DNA from: CAYFXE01 sp964347035
Lineage (GTDB): Bacteria; Acidobacteriota; Aminicenantia; Aminicenantales; Aminicenantaceae
Length of the DNA stretch: 23,190 bases
Assembly: GCA_964347035.1 (NCBI GenBank)
Contig: CAYFXE010000043.1
Span: 1 to 23,190 of the forward strand
Direction of reading: 5' to 3'
The position numbers and the translations under genes are program-made. Below, in pieces: positions 1 to 7,372 of the stretch. The stretch's first letter is position 1; every line of letters begins with the position of its first letter. The notes beneath the pieces are model-generated. The model ran no database searches. It was not told the origin of the DNA and saw only the letters and a program-made list of their open reading frames with translations.

Positions 1-409
1 ATTCTATTTCTCCTAATGGGGAAAGCTTTAAAACCCAACCATCAGAACCTCCAGCTCCAAATGATTCAGTAATGCCAGCAATAACATATCCACCATCGTT
101 CGTTTGCTGAATTGAATTCGGCCAATCATTCATGCTCCCTCCATAGGTTTTCTGCCACTCAACATCTCCAGATGAAGAGAGTTTCAAAACCCACATATCA
201 ATCTCTCCTGCGCCGAATGAACCAGTCCCACCTAAAACAACATACCCGCCATCTATCGTTTGTTGAATTGATGAAGGGTAATCCTCCTCGCTTCCCCCGT
301 ATGTTTTTTGCCATTCAATTTCTCCAGATGAAGTCAGCTTTAAAAACCAAATATCGCCAGCTCCAGCTCCGAATGATGTAGTCGCACTAGCCACAATATA
401 CCCGCCATC
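1..409 (-). repeat. Tandem 156-bp coding repeats (DGGY units)
   Basis: Repeat units begin at 409, 253 and 97 on the minus strand, exactly 156 bases (52 codons) apart. Shared protein landmarks are DGGY, SFGAG, LKL, SSG and WQKTYGG. The units are diverged but still alike in DNA. The third unit is cut by the window edge. Confidence 0.8.
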
Positions 410-616
410 GCTGGTCTCCGGAATCTTAGTCCCTGCTGAAAATTTTGCACGGTTTTTACCACCACACTTCCTTGCCCAGTGGACAACTTCAGAATCGGAT
501 GCTGGATAGATGTAATCGTATTGATTGCTCACATTGTCTTTTATCCATTTGGAATCGGACGACAACAAAAGAGAAAAAGCGATGAATAAAATTAAACCGA
601 AAAGATTTTTTTTCAT
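1..616 (-). CDS. Secreted DGGY-repeat (beta-propeller-like) protein, partial at left edge
   Basis: The minus-strand frame starts at ATG 616 and is open to the window edge (205 codons seen, no stop), so the C-terminus is missing. The N-terminus MKKNLFGLILFIAFSLLLSS is a clear signal peptide. From residue 70 there are tandem 52-residue repeats, each beginning DGGY followed by V/I-rich strand, SFGAG, W-F/V-LKL, SSGE/D, then EWQKTYGGS. Such repeats are common in secreted proteins of archaea and uncultured bacteria and are generally expected to fold as beta-propeller blades. The function is unknown, possibly surface binding. Two full repeats and part of a third are visible. The start is preceded by a modest GGTGG site. 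The protein is secreted and most likely acts at the surface or outside the cell. An alternative is one domain of a much larger adhesin-like protein. Confidence 0.85.
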   Translation of the reverse strand, partial: MKKNLFGLILFIAFSLLLSSDSKWIKDNVSNQYDYIYPASDSEVVHWARKCGGKNRAKFSAGTKIPETSDGGYIVASATTSFGAGAGDIWFLKLTSSGEIEWQKTYGGSEEDYPSSIQQTIDGGYVVLGGTGSFGAGEIDMWVLKLSSSGDVEWQKTYGGSMNDWPNSIQQTNDGGYVIAGITESFGAGGSDGWVLKLSPLGEIE

Positions 617-823
617 TTATACCACCCGTCCATATTGTCTCTGAACTGCTGGTGTATAAAATCTATCACATAGGAGAATTCAATTCAAATTAGAGACAGC
701 CCAATCCCTGTGTTTATTTTAGATATTTCTTGGGACAATCTAAAAACGAAGCAATCAGGGAATTGATTTAGAGCAGGCAACGAATTAGAATTCTTTTAAT
801 CCACATGCTTCGAGGAGTGTCAG
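617..823. other. Divergent intergenic region
   Basis: These 207 bases separate the divergent DGGY-repeat and GH2 genes. On the plus side there is a possible promoter (763-791) and a GAGGAG ribosome site at 812-817 for the GH2 gene. On the minus side only a weak TATACA-like box is seen. No RNA gene or repeat was recognised. Confidence 0.6.
763..791 (+). promoter_or_regulatory. Possible sigma-70 promoter of the GH2 gene
   Basis: TTGATT (763-768), a 17-base spacer and TAGAAT (786-791) lie about 32 bases before the ATG at 824. The -10 matches 5 of 6 and the -35 matches 4 of 6 consensus bases. The expected transcript start near 798 leaves room for the GAGGAG site at 812-817. Confidence 0.4.
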
Positions 824-3610
824 ATGAGCAAAGAAAGAAAATACAAAATCTTTTCTGGATTCGTTTTATTCCTTATAACCGGGAGCATCTTGACCGCCTT
901 GGCGGGTGAGAAGAAGATATTTCTCAACGAAAATTGGCGTTTGAAGTCATCCTATTTGGTGAAGGATGATGGGGAAAAAATATCTTCTGGTGAGTTTAAG
1001 CCCAAGAATTGGCACAGGACAAATATTCCGACAACCGTCTTAACAGCGCTCGTGAAAAATGGTGTCTATCCTGATCCCTATATTGGCCTTAATAATATGA
1101 AAATACCGGATGCTTCAGATGAGTTTAACCGTGAACATAAGCTGGAAAAATACAGCCATTTACCTGAAAACAGGAATCCCTGGATCGACCCTTACTGGTT
1201 TTGGACTCAGTTTAAATTACCAGGAGAATTGGCTGGAAAGGTCATTTGGCTTAATCTTGAAGGAATTAACTACCGGGCTGAAGTATGGATGAACGGAACT
1301 CTGATTGCCGATTCAAAATTGGTTGTCGGCATGTTCGGAGACTGGGGTTTTGATATCACAAAATTTGCAAACATCGAAGAGATAAATACTCTAGCGATCA
1401 AGATTTATCCTCTTGATTATCCTGGTCTGCCGGCTGAACCTCAGCTCAAAGCCTTTGGCCCGTTCGGGCCGAATGGAGGGCCAACAGGAGATATCGGTAA
1501 AAACGTGACCATGCAGTGCTCTGTCGGATGGGATTGGATGCCCGCTGTTCGTGATAGAAATATGGGAATATGGCAGGATATATACATCTCGGCAACTGGA
1601 CCGGTGGACATTCGAGATCCATTTATCATTTCAGATTTACCTTTACCAAGGACATCAGAGGCAGAACTTAAGGTTATGACTGAAATAGTCAATTTAACAG
1701 AGTTATCAATCAAAGGGACATTAACGGCCAAAATCCTTCCAGAAAATTTCAAGGGCGATGAGATCGTCCTTAACAAAGCCGTTGAATTAGCCCCTCATCA
1801 GGTTTCCAAGATTCAGCTCGATAAGGAATCGGATGATAGGCTGATGATTAAGAATCCAAAACTTTGGTGGCCGAATGGACAGGGGGATCAGAATCTCTAT
1901 GAGTTGGATTTAATATTTGAGACAGACGGAAAAAAAACGGATAGTGAGCGGATAGTATTTGGAATACGAGAAATGAGCAGCAAAGTCAAGACGGTGGGAG
2001 GATGGGCTCGACGAGATTTTTTTGTGAATGGTCAAAAAATACTGTTGAAGGGTGGAGCCTGGGTGCCTGATATGATGCTTAACCGCAGTCTGGAAAAACT
2101 ATACAACGAGCTGCGCTTCTCGAAGGAGGCCAACCTGAATACAGTCCGTATATGGGGTGGCGGCATCACCCCACCAGAAGATTTTTTTTCATTTTGTGAT
2201 GAATTAGGCCTTCTTGTTTGGCATGATTTCTGGATCACCGGTGATTGCCAGGGAACATGGGAAAGGGGCAGTCAGGATTATCCATATGACGAAGATGTTT
2301 TTCTCAACAATGCTGCCGATGTGGTTAAAAAATTACGGAATCACCCCTGTATCCTGGTATGGACGGCCGGTAACGAAGGCTATCCTCGTCAAGAAATTTA
2401 TGTTCCTTTAAGGGNNNNNNNNNNGGACGGGACGCGTTCCTTTATTCCTTCCTCTGGTTACAGGGAGCCTCCTGCAGGCTGGGGGCTTTCCTGGCCGGAT
2501 AATCAGGCGGCGGGCACTTATTCAGGAGGACCATATCATTGGGTGAATCCACGCGATTATTATAGGAGAGTAGAAGGAGGAAAGGATTGGCTGTTCAAGA
2601 ATGAAGTGGGCATTCCTTCTTTACCCACTTTGGAAAGCCTAAGAAAATTCATACCTGACCTCACACCAGATGCAGAAGTGAAGTTCCCTTTGAATCATAT
2701 CTGGGGCTATCACGATGCCTGTGAGGGAAACGGAAAATACAGCCTGTATGATAACGCCATTCGTGAAAGGTATGGTGAACCGAAAGATCTTGAAGACTAC
2801 ATAAAAAAAGGCCAGTTGGTTAACGCTGAAAATTACCGTGCCATTTTTGAATCCGTGAATCATGCCATGAATCGAGTGGCTGGTGTTCTTCTCTGGAAGA
2901 CAAACCCAGCCTGGCCGAGTGTTGCTTGGCAGCTTTATGACTGGTATCTCTGTCCAAATGCAGGATTTTACTACGCAAAAAAAGCCTGCGAACCTCTGCA
3001 TATTCAGCTAAATGTTGATGATTTGAGTGTTTCAGTGGTTAATAATCATTTCGAATCAAAAAAGGAATTGTTGGCAACAGCCAATGTCTATTCAAAGAAA
3101 TTAGAGAGAATCTGGAACAAGAAGACCCGAATCAATATAGGCCCCAATACCTCAGAAGGAATATTCCGTGTAGACATACCGGAAGAATCTAAGGTGAATG
3201 TCTATTTCGCAAATCTACAATTGACTGACAAGATGGGAAACCTTATCTCTGAAAATTTCTATTGGTTGGCTGCGGATGATGATTTTACCTTTCTCTCAAT
3301 GCTTCCTGAGGTAAAATTAGATACTGAAATAGATAAAAATGAAGAAAAAGGTGAGTTCATTATTTCGAAAATTCGATTGATGAACCCCTCTAAAAATCTT
3401 GCCTTTTTCGTAAACCCAAGTATTCGCAAAGAGAAAGAAGGTGAAGAGGTCCTGCCAAGTTTCTGGAGTGATAACTATTTCAGTATTTTACCAGGAAAAA
3501 CTAAGGAATTAACGGTTGAATTTCAAAAATCAGAACTTGTGGGAGAAGAAGCCTATTTGAAACTGGATGGTTGGAATATTGTCCATCAGGTAATCAAAAT
3601 TGATCGATGA
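824..3610 (+). CDS. Secreted GH2 glycosidase, beta-mannosidase / exo-beta-glucosaminidase-like
   Basis: This is a retaining exo-glycosidase of family GH2, expected to release a terminal beta-mannosyl (or beta-glucosaminyl) residue from oligosaccharides outside the cytoplasm. A signal peptide covers residues 1-27 (cleavage after ALA). By family layout, a jelly-roll sugar-binding domain (about 30-240), an immunoglobulin-like domain (240-380), a TIM barrel (380-680) and C-terminal beta domains follow. The acid/base glutamate is E518 in WTAGNEG. The likely nucleophile is E594 in FKNEVGIPS. Having NE at the acid/base site argues against a typical CsxA chitosanase, where I recall an aspartate. A ten-N assembly gap falls at residues 531-534; the frame stays open across it. 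GAGGAG at 812-817 supports the start. The gene runs divergently from the DGGY-repeat gene and towards the GH113/RraA genes. The exact substrate is uncertain. Confidence 0.88.
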   Translation: MSKERKYKIFSGFVLFLITGSILTALAGEKKIFLNENWRLKSSYLVKDDGEKISSGEFKPKNWHRTNIPTTVLTALVKNGVYPDPYIGLNNMKIPDASDEFNREHKLEKYSHLPENRNPWIDPYWFWTQFKLPGELAGKVIWLNLEGINYRAEVWMNGTLIADSKLVVGMFGDWGFDITKFANIEEINTLAIKIYPLDYPGLPAEPQLKAFGPFGPNGGPTGDIGKNVTMQCSVGWDWMPAVRDRNMGIWQDIYISATGPVDIRDPFIISDLPLPRTSEAELKVMTEIVNLTELSIKGTLTAKILPENFKGDEIVLNKAVELAPHQVSKIQLDKESDDRLMIKNPKLWWPNGQGDQNLYELDLIFETDGKKTDSERIVFGIREMSSKVKTVGGWARRDFFVNGQKILLKGGAWVPDMMLNRSLEKLYNELRFSKEANLNTVRIWGGGITPPEDFFSFCDELGLLVWHDFWITGDCQGTWERGSQDYPYDEDVFLNNAADVVKKLRNHPCILVWTAGNEGYPRQEIYVPLRXXXXDGTRSFIPSSGYREPPAGWGLSWPDNQAAGTYSGGPYHWVNPRDYYRRVEGGKDWLFKNEVGIPSLPTLESLRKFIPDLTPDAEVKFPLNHIWGYHDACEGNGKYSLYDNAIRERYGEPKDLEDYIKKGQLVNAENYRAIFESVNHAMNRVAGVLLWKTNPAWPSVAWQLYDWYLCPNAGFYYAKKACEPLHIQLNVDDLSVSVVNNHFESKKELLATANVYSKKLERIWNKKTRINIGPNTSEGIFRVDIPEESKVNVYFANLQLTDKMGNLISENFYWLAADDDFTFLSMLPEVKLDTEIDKNEEKGEFIISKIRLMNPSKNLAFFVNPSIRKEKEGEEVLPSFWSDNYFSILPGKTKELTVEFQKSELVGEEAYLKLDGWNIVHQVIKIDR
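2415..2424. other. Assembly gap of ten N inside the GH2 gene
   Basis: Ten N lie between codons for PLR and DGTR, just after the acid/base motif. Ten is probably a placeholder and not a measured length. The reading frame continues, so the true gap should be 3n+1 bases if the gene is intact. Confidence 0.95.
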
Positions 3611-3697
3611 AAACTCTATCTTATTAAACCCTATCAAAAAGAAGACACATCACAAAAGCAGGGGATTTTTGTATTTACGGAAAGCCCGCAGAATCCG

Positions 3698-4522
3698 TCA
3701 TTTCACTGTTTTGTCGAGCTTCTTACCGAGCTTTTTATACAGATCACGACGAGCCCGTTTGTCGTTTTCTAATATCTCCCGGGCGTAACCGGCGACTGAC
3801 TCAGCCGCATCCCGGGGCACGACGACGACTCCATCGCCATCGGCCACAACAACATCTCCAGGACAGACCAAAACACCACCGATAGATACAGGCCGGTTGA
3901 CTGATTCGAGCATATTACGACCAGGCCGCATTCCTCGTCCCTCTCCCCGAAAGTAAAGCGGAACCTGTTCTATAGCAATTTCATCTGTATCACGGGCATG
4001 GGCATCCGTCACAACTCCCACAGCACCCCGTGAGTACCAATCTAGGATGTTGTAGGAGCCGATGGAACCAATATCAGCCTCTTCGTCATCATCGATGACA
4101 ATGACAGAGCCAGGATTGATGATGGATACGAATGCTTCGGAAGAAAGGCTCGTATAAAAGTTATCCTGCCATTTTTGAAAATCCTCGTTTGCTCCTGGAC
4201 GATTTGCCACATTGGCAGGAACATAGCGTACGGTGACAGCAATTCCTCGGAATTGATGCTTTAATGTCGCTAGATCCTTCCAGGCTGCATGTATTTCTTG
4301 ATTAACCAACCCAACATCTTGGAGCCCGATCCTGTCCATCCCGTCCACGACATCGGCCACACGCAATCCCTCGTAGAGTTTCAAAATCCTGACGTTTTCC
4401 TGCTGAGAATACGTCGGAACGTTGATAAAATTCACCCCTTTTTCGAGTTTCTGTGGACTGAGTGTCTGGGCCAAGGTCATCCCTTGCCAAATTAAAAAGA
4501 GAGATAAAATCGGATGCCACAT
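3698..4522 (-). CDS. Exported RraA-family protein (aldolase/decarboxylase-like fold)
   Basis: The 274-residue product belongs to the RraA / HMG-aldolase-like family. Its members include 4-hydroxy-4-methyl-2-oxoglutarate aldolases and the RNase E inhibitor RraA. Family marks are GSIGSYN (152-158), the DAHARD stretch with R177-D178, and the C-terminal GGVLVCPGDVVVADGDGVVV segment (about 215-234). Unusually, it begins with a short signal-like sequence (WHPILSLFLIWQGMTLAQ, likely cleavage after A18), which suggests a periplasmic protein. An insertion at about 100-130 makes it longer than bacterial RraA of about 160 residues. A strong GGAGG site lies just upstream of ATG 4522. It follows the GH113 gene by 21 bases in the same direction, so it is probably cotranscribed. 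The reaction and substrate cannot be told from the sequence, and a role as RNase E regulator is unlikely if it is exported. Confidence 0.82.
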   Translation of the reverse strand: MWHPILSLFLIWQGMTLAQTLSPQKLEKGVNFINVPTYSQQENVRILKLYEGLRVADVVDGMDRIGLQDVGLVNQEIHAAWKDLATLKHQFRGIAVTVRYVPANVANRPGANEDFQKWQDNFYTSLSSEAFVSIINPGSVIVIDDDEEADIGSIGSYNILDWYSRGAVGVVTDAHARDTDEIAIEQVPLYFRGEGRGMRPGRNMLESVNRPVSIGGVLVCPGDVVVADGDGVVVVPRDAAESVAGYAREILENDKRARRDLYKKLGKKLDKTVK

Positions 4523-4543
4523 ATCCTTTCCTCCTTTCTCAGA

Positions 4544-5623
4544 TTATCGACGAACTCGCCCCTTCTTACTCTTGGCGTCTCCGCAGTACCACTTTACCAA
4601 AACCGTCTCAGCCAGTTTCCCATGAGGAGTGTATCCCTTATCGGCCGCCCCTCCTCGAGAAGGATCAGGCTCCCAGTTCCACCAATAAATCCCCTCAAAC
4701 CAGGATTTCTCTCCAAAAGCACGAATGACGGCCAGGTAACATTGCGCCTGTTCTATGAGATCAACAGCCCCAGGAGTCTCCCAGTCCCATGGCCTCATGT
4801 TTGCGCCGTCGATGCTTCTGTAGCCTATCTCTGTTAAAAGAATAGGTTTTTGCCAGACCTGATAAATCGATTCAATCTGAGATAGATAGGGAATCCAGGC
4901 TGTTAAAAGCTCGTCGATTGTGGGATCTGTTTTATTTGTTAGCTCGAAATAGGCATCGATTCCGATAAAATCAAGGCCATCCCAGAATTCGATCTGTTCA
5001 ACCTCCCTCCCCCAATTTGCAGCATAGACAAGACGTCCAGAATAGATATCTCTAATGGCTCGGATGATTTTTCTCCAGTCCAGAGTATACTCCGAGGACG
5101 TGAGCTCGACGAATTCGCAGCCAATAGAGAGGATTTCAACCTCCTCATCCTGGGCCATCCGGGCGAATGTTCTCATCATTTTACTGTAGCTATTAAACCA
5201 TCCCTTTGAATCCTCCGGCTGGAACGTACCCCGCCAGTCTCCGCTTAGGGCATCAACATGGGGTTTGAGCATGACCTTCAGGCCGAAGGCATGGCATGTC
5301 TGGATGGCATGTCTGATAGTATCCATTCTTGCGGTTTGGCCATCATAATCTGGCAACATCTCATTGGAGAATCTGTTGCTTTGATACCAGGTGGGCACAA
5401 GCTGAACCCATTCTGAACAAGTTGTCTGAGCTAAAATCTTGAGTGACTCGTCAGAGGAGGCTGTTCCGTACTGGTCGGCGATCCAAGTAGGAAAAGCCAT
5501 CCCTTTCTGGAACTTTGAATCGTCAAATAGATGTTTTGACTGGGATACCAGGCAGGCTATCTGTCCTGCCAATAATATTATTGCCAAGAGGAGCCGAATT
5601 ATTCCGTACAATCTCAGATTCAA
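4544..5623 (-). CDS. GH113-type endo-beta-mannanase-like secreted glycosidase
   Basis: The 359-residue product resembles family GH113 TIM-barrel beta-mannanases, which cut beta-1,4-mannan with retention. The likely acid/base is E170 in LSIGCEFVE, after beta-strand 4. The likely nucleophile is E265 in ILLTEIGYRS, after strand 7. Other barrel landmarks are VMLKPHVD (117-124), FIGIDAYF (219-226) and the tryptophan-rich GIYWWNWEPD (311-320). The start is a TTG at 5623, preceded by CGGAGGGG at 5626-5633. It is needed to include the hydrophobic export segment (residues 5-26). C24 follows QIA, a poor lipobox, so lipidation is doubtful. It lies 45 bases downstream of the unknown secreted-protein gene and 21 bases before the RraA-like gene, an apparent operon. 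With the facing GH2 enzyme it would make an endo/exo mannan-cutting pair, which is an inference. Confidence 0.8.
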   Translation of the reverse strand: MNLRLYGIIRLLLAIILLAGQIACLVSQSKHLFDDSKFQKGMAFPTWIADQYGTASSDESLKILAQTTCSEWVQLVPTWYQSNRFSNEMLPDYDGQTARMDTIRHAIQTCHAFGLKVMLKPHVDALSGDWRGTFQPEDSKGWFNSYSKMMRTFARMAQDEEVEILSIGCEFVELTSSEYTLDWRKIIRAIRDIYSGRLVYAANWGREVEQIEFWDGLDFIGIDAYFELTNKTDPTIDELLTAWIPYLSQIESIYQVWQKPILLTEIGYRSIDGANMRPWDWETPGAVDLIEQAQCYLAVIRAFGEKSWFEGIYWWNWEPDPSRGGAADKGYTPHGKLAETVLVKWYCGDAKSKKGRVRR

Positions 5624-5668
5624 AGGCCCCTCCGTTTATCCTGCTTCGATATTACTTCGAAGAGTGAT

Positions 5669-6604
5669 TTAGATGTCATCATCGAATTCCTCCTCGGATA
5701 TACCCCAGATCTCAATCAGGCGCCTCTCAAAGAGTCTCATCGGTTGGCTCTGACCAGGCAAGGTTGTGTGAACAACAACATACTCGTAAATATCTCCCTT
5801 AACGAGCTCTCCGGTCTCAAGATCAATAAAAATATGTCCCCAGAAATTTGAAGTCCCTTCCTGTTCAAAAGTCATTTTGGGAGTCATCTGGATTCTGCTG
5901 CTGATTCTGGATTCCGTGTTTATGTATTCGAGAACTGCGCATCTCTTTCCGTTTTCCATACCTATTCCTGTGAACATCGTATCGTAACCTCCGTTGGTAA
6001 AATCCGAGTCCTGGATTAAGGTTTTGAAATCCCAGGCCGTACTCTGCCCCGCCCCTGGGTTTGATATTCTGTCCCCTATCTCCTTGATTTGACTTATACC
6101 TCCAGCGGATTCTGTCCGGAGCAGATCAAATTGCGCGTGCGCATCAAGGATATTGACCATGAATTTCATCCCCTGGAGTGTACTGGGAATGGGGCTAAAA
6201 TCTATCTGACTAGGGAAGCGGAGGTTTTCAAAGTCGAGAAGATAGGTGAATCCGGCTGCGTACGGAAGATCTTTCCATTTGGTGATCTCTTCTTGAAGTT
6301 TTTTCCCTTGTCCAAGCCTTGCGTTCTTCCAGGTGAATTTGACCAAGTGTATCCCTTTTTCGATCTTCATCACTTCTCTCTTAAAAGAGGAGATGAGCTC
6401 CTCCCTCGAATGGGTGATGCCGAGCGAATTCCCGTGGTAATAGATTGTCCTCATTTTGTAATAACTCATATCACCTGGGCTTTCCATGAGAGAAAGGTCA
6501 TATTCTGCGGTCAAGTCTATAGTTTTCTCTTGACCAGGTAAAATTTCTCCTGTAGTTAGTAGGACACTGATTACGACAATAAAAAAAATGAAGCGTTTTT
6601 TCAT
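5669..6604 (-). CDS. Secreted protein of unknown function
   Basis: I do not recognise this family. The 311-residue product starts with a typical signal peptide, MKKRFIFFIVVISVLLTTG, and ends in an acidic tail (EEEFDDDI). The middle and C-terminal parts are rich in alternating beta-strand segments, for example GKRCAVLEY and GHIFIDLETGELVKGDIYEY. A beta-sandwich or lipid/outer-membrane-associated fold is therefore possible. The start at 6604 is chosen over an in-frame ATG at 6622 because AAGGAG lies 8 bases before 6604 and the signal peptide begins there. It is 45 bases upstream of the GH113 gene in the same direction, suggesting cotranscription and perhaps a helper role in glycan handling. No catalytic motif is evident. 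No cysteine suitable for lipidation follows the signal peptide. Confidence 0.8.
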   Translation of the reverse strand: MKKRFIFFIVVISVLLTTGEILPGQEKTIDLTAEYDLSLMESPGDMSYYKMRTIYYHGNSLGITHSREELISSFKREVMKIEKGIHLVKFTWKNARLGQGKKLQEEITKWKDLPYAAGFTYLLDFENLRFPSQIDFSPIPSTLQGMKFMVNILDAHAQFDLLRTESAGGISQIKEIGDRISNPGAGQSTAWDFKTLIQDSDFTNGGYDTMFTGIGMENGKRCAVLEYINTESRISSRIQMTPKMTFEQEGTSNFWGHIFIDLETGELVKGDIYEYVVVHTTLPGQSQPMRLFERRLIEIWGISEEEFDDDI

Positions 6605-6714
6605 ATTGACTCTCCTTAACAATGGATGCTGATCTAAAGACTCTTTCTTTTTCTAGGAAAGGAAAGTTTAATATCACTAGCCGGCTAAATGATATGCCCA
6701 ACCATGTGTTTATC

Positions 6715-7344
6715 TTAAAACCTCATAAAAGCACCAAAAACGAAGTTAATGCTTTCGATTTTATCAGGATCACAAAATATGACCACATAGCGAATATCCA
6801 TTCGGAGTCCCGTCCTCTTACCAAGAGAATAGTGAATCCCCGTCCCCACATGGATCACAGGGTCATTCTTCTTTTCTGGAGCGATGAATGTTATCTCGTA
6901 TCCATATTCAGAAGTTAATGTTTCATCTTTGGCCAAAACTTTATCGAGCCCACCACCTGCCACCACATATGGCCTAAAGTCTCTTTCTAGAAATTGAAAC
7001 ATGATACTTAAAGTCATGGAATAATGCTTGGAGGAATTGATCTCGACTCTATCCATGTCTGAAGGATCTTGTAAATTCACCCGTGAATTTAGAATATACC
7101 TTCCATCTAATTCAATTCCTAGATACCTTATCAAGAAGAAAGCAAAGGCTGCGCCGAATCCTAGAGGCTGATGAGCTGGAGTCACAGGAAAGTCGTTTTC
7201 ACCGAGTTCATAGTCTTCCTCAGAGCCATATTCAAAAACATGATGCACTCCTCCGAAGACTGATATCTGAAATTTCTTTTGTTGACCAAAGCCAAAATTT
7301 ACGAAAAAAGTTAAAACCAGAGTAATGAACACTATTCTTTTCAT
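6715..7344 (-). CDS. Small outer-membrane beta-barrel protein (porin-like)
   Basis: The 209-residue product has a signal peptide (MKRIVFITLVLTFFVNFGFG, cleavage before QQ). The rest is alternating, aromatic-rich strands such as GFGAAFAFFLIRYLGIELDG, YSMTLSIMFQFL, FRPYVVAGGG and HVGTGIHYSLG. The chain ends in phenylalanine (FVFGAFMRF), the usual C-terminal signal for insertion by the BAM machinery. Length and pattern fit an eight-stranded OmpA/OmpX-type barrel. Such proteins anchor or stabilise the outer membrane or form small pores; the specific role is unknown. It starts 28 bases after the aldo/keto reductase gene and may be cotranscribed with it. The ribosome site is weak (only an A-rich AAGAAAAAG stretch). 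A gap of 110 bases separates it from the next gene downstream. Confidence 0.82.
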   Translation of the reverse strand: MKRIVFITLVLTFFVNFGFGQQKKFQISVFGGVHHVFEYGSEEDYELGENDFPVTPAHQPLGFGAAFAFFLIRYLGIELDGRYILNSRVNLQDPSDMDRVEINSSKHYSMTLSIMFQFLERDFRPYVVAGGGLDKVLAKDETLTSEYGYEITFIAPEKKNDPVIHVGTGIHYSLGKRTGLRMDIRYVVIFCDPDKIESINFVFGAFMRF

Positions 7345-7372
7345 CTTTTTCTTTTTTGTTCCCTATTTTTTG

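Noticed and set aside
112..381. Plus-strand open frame of 89 codons at the left edge
   Set aside because: It is antisense to the DGGY repeats; its own apparent repeats merely mirror theirs.
2639..3001. Minus-strand open frame of 120 codons inside the GH2 gene
   Set aside because: It is opposite a well-supported catalytic region and has no ribosome site or signal.
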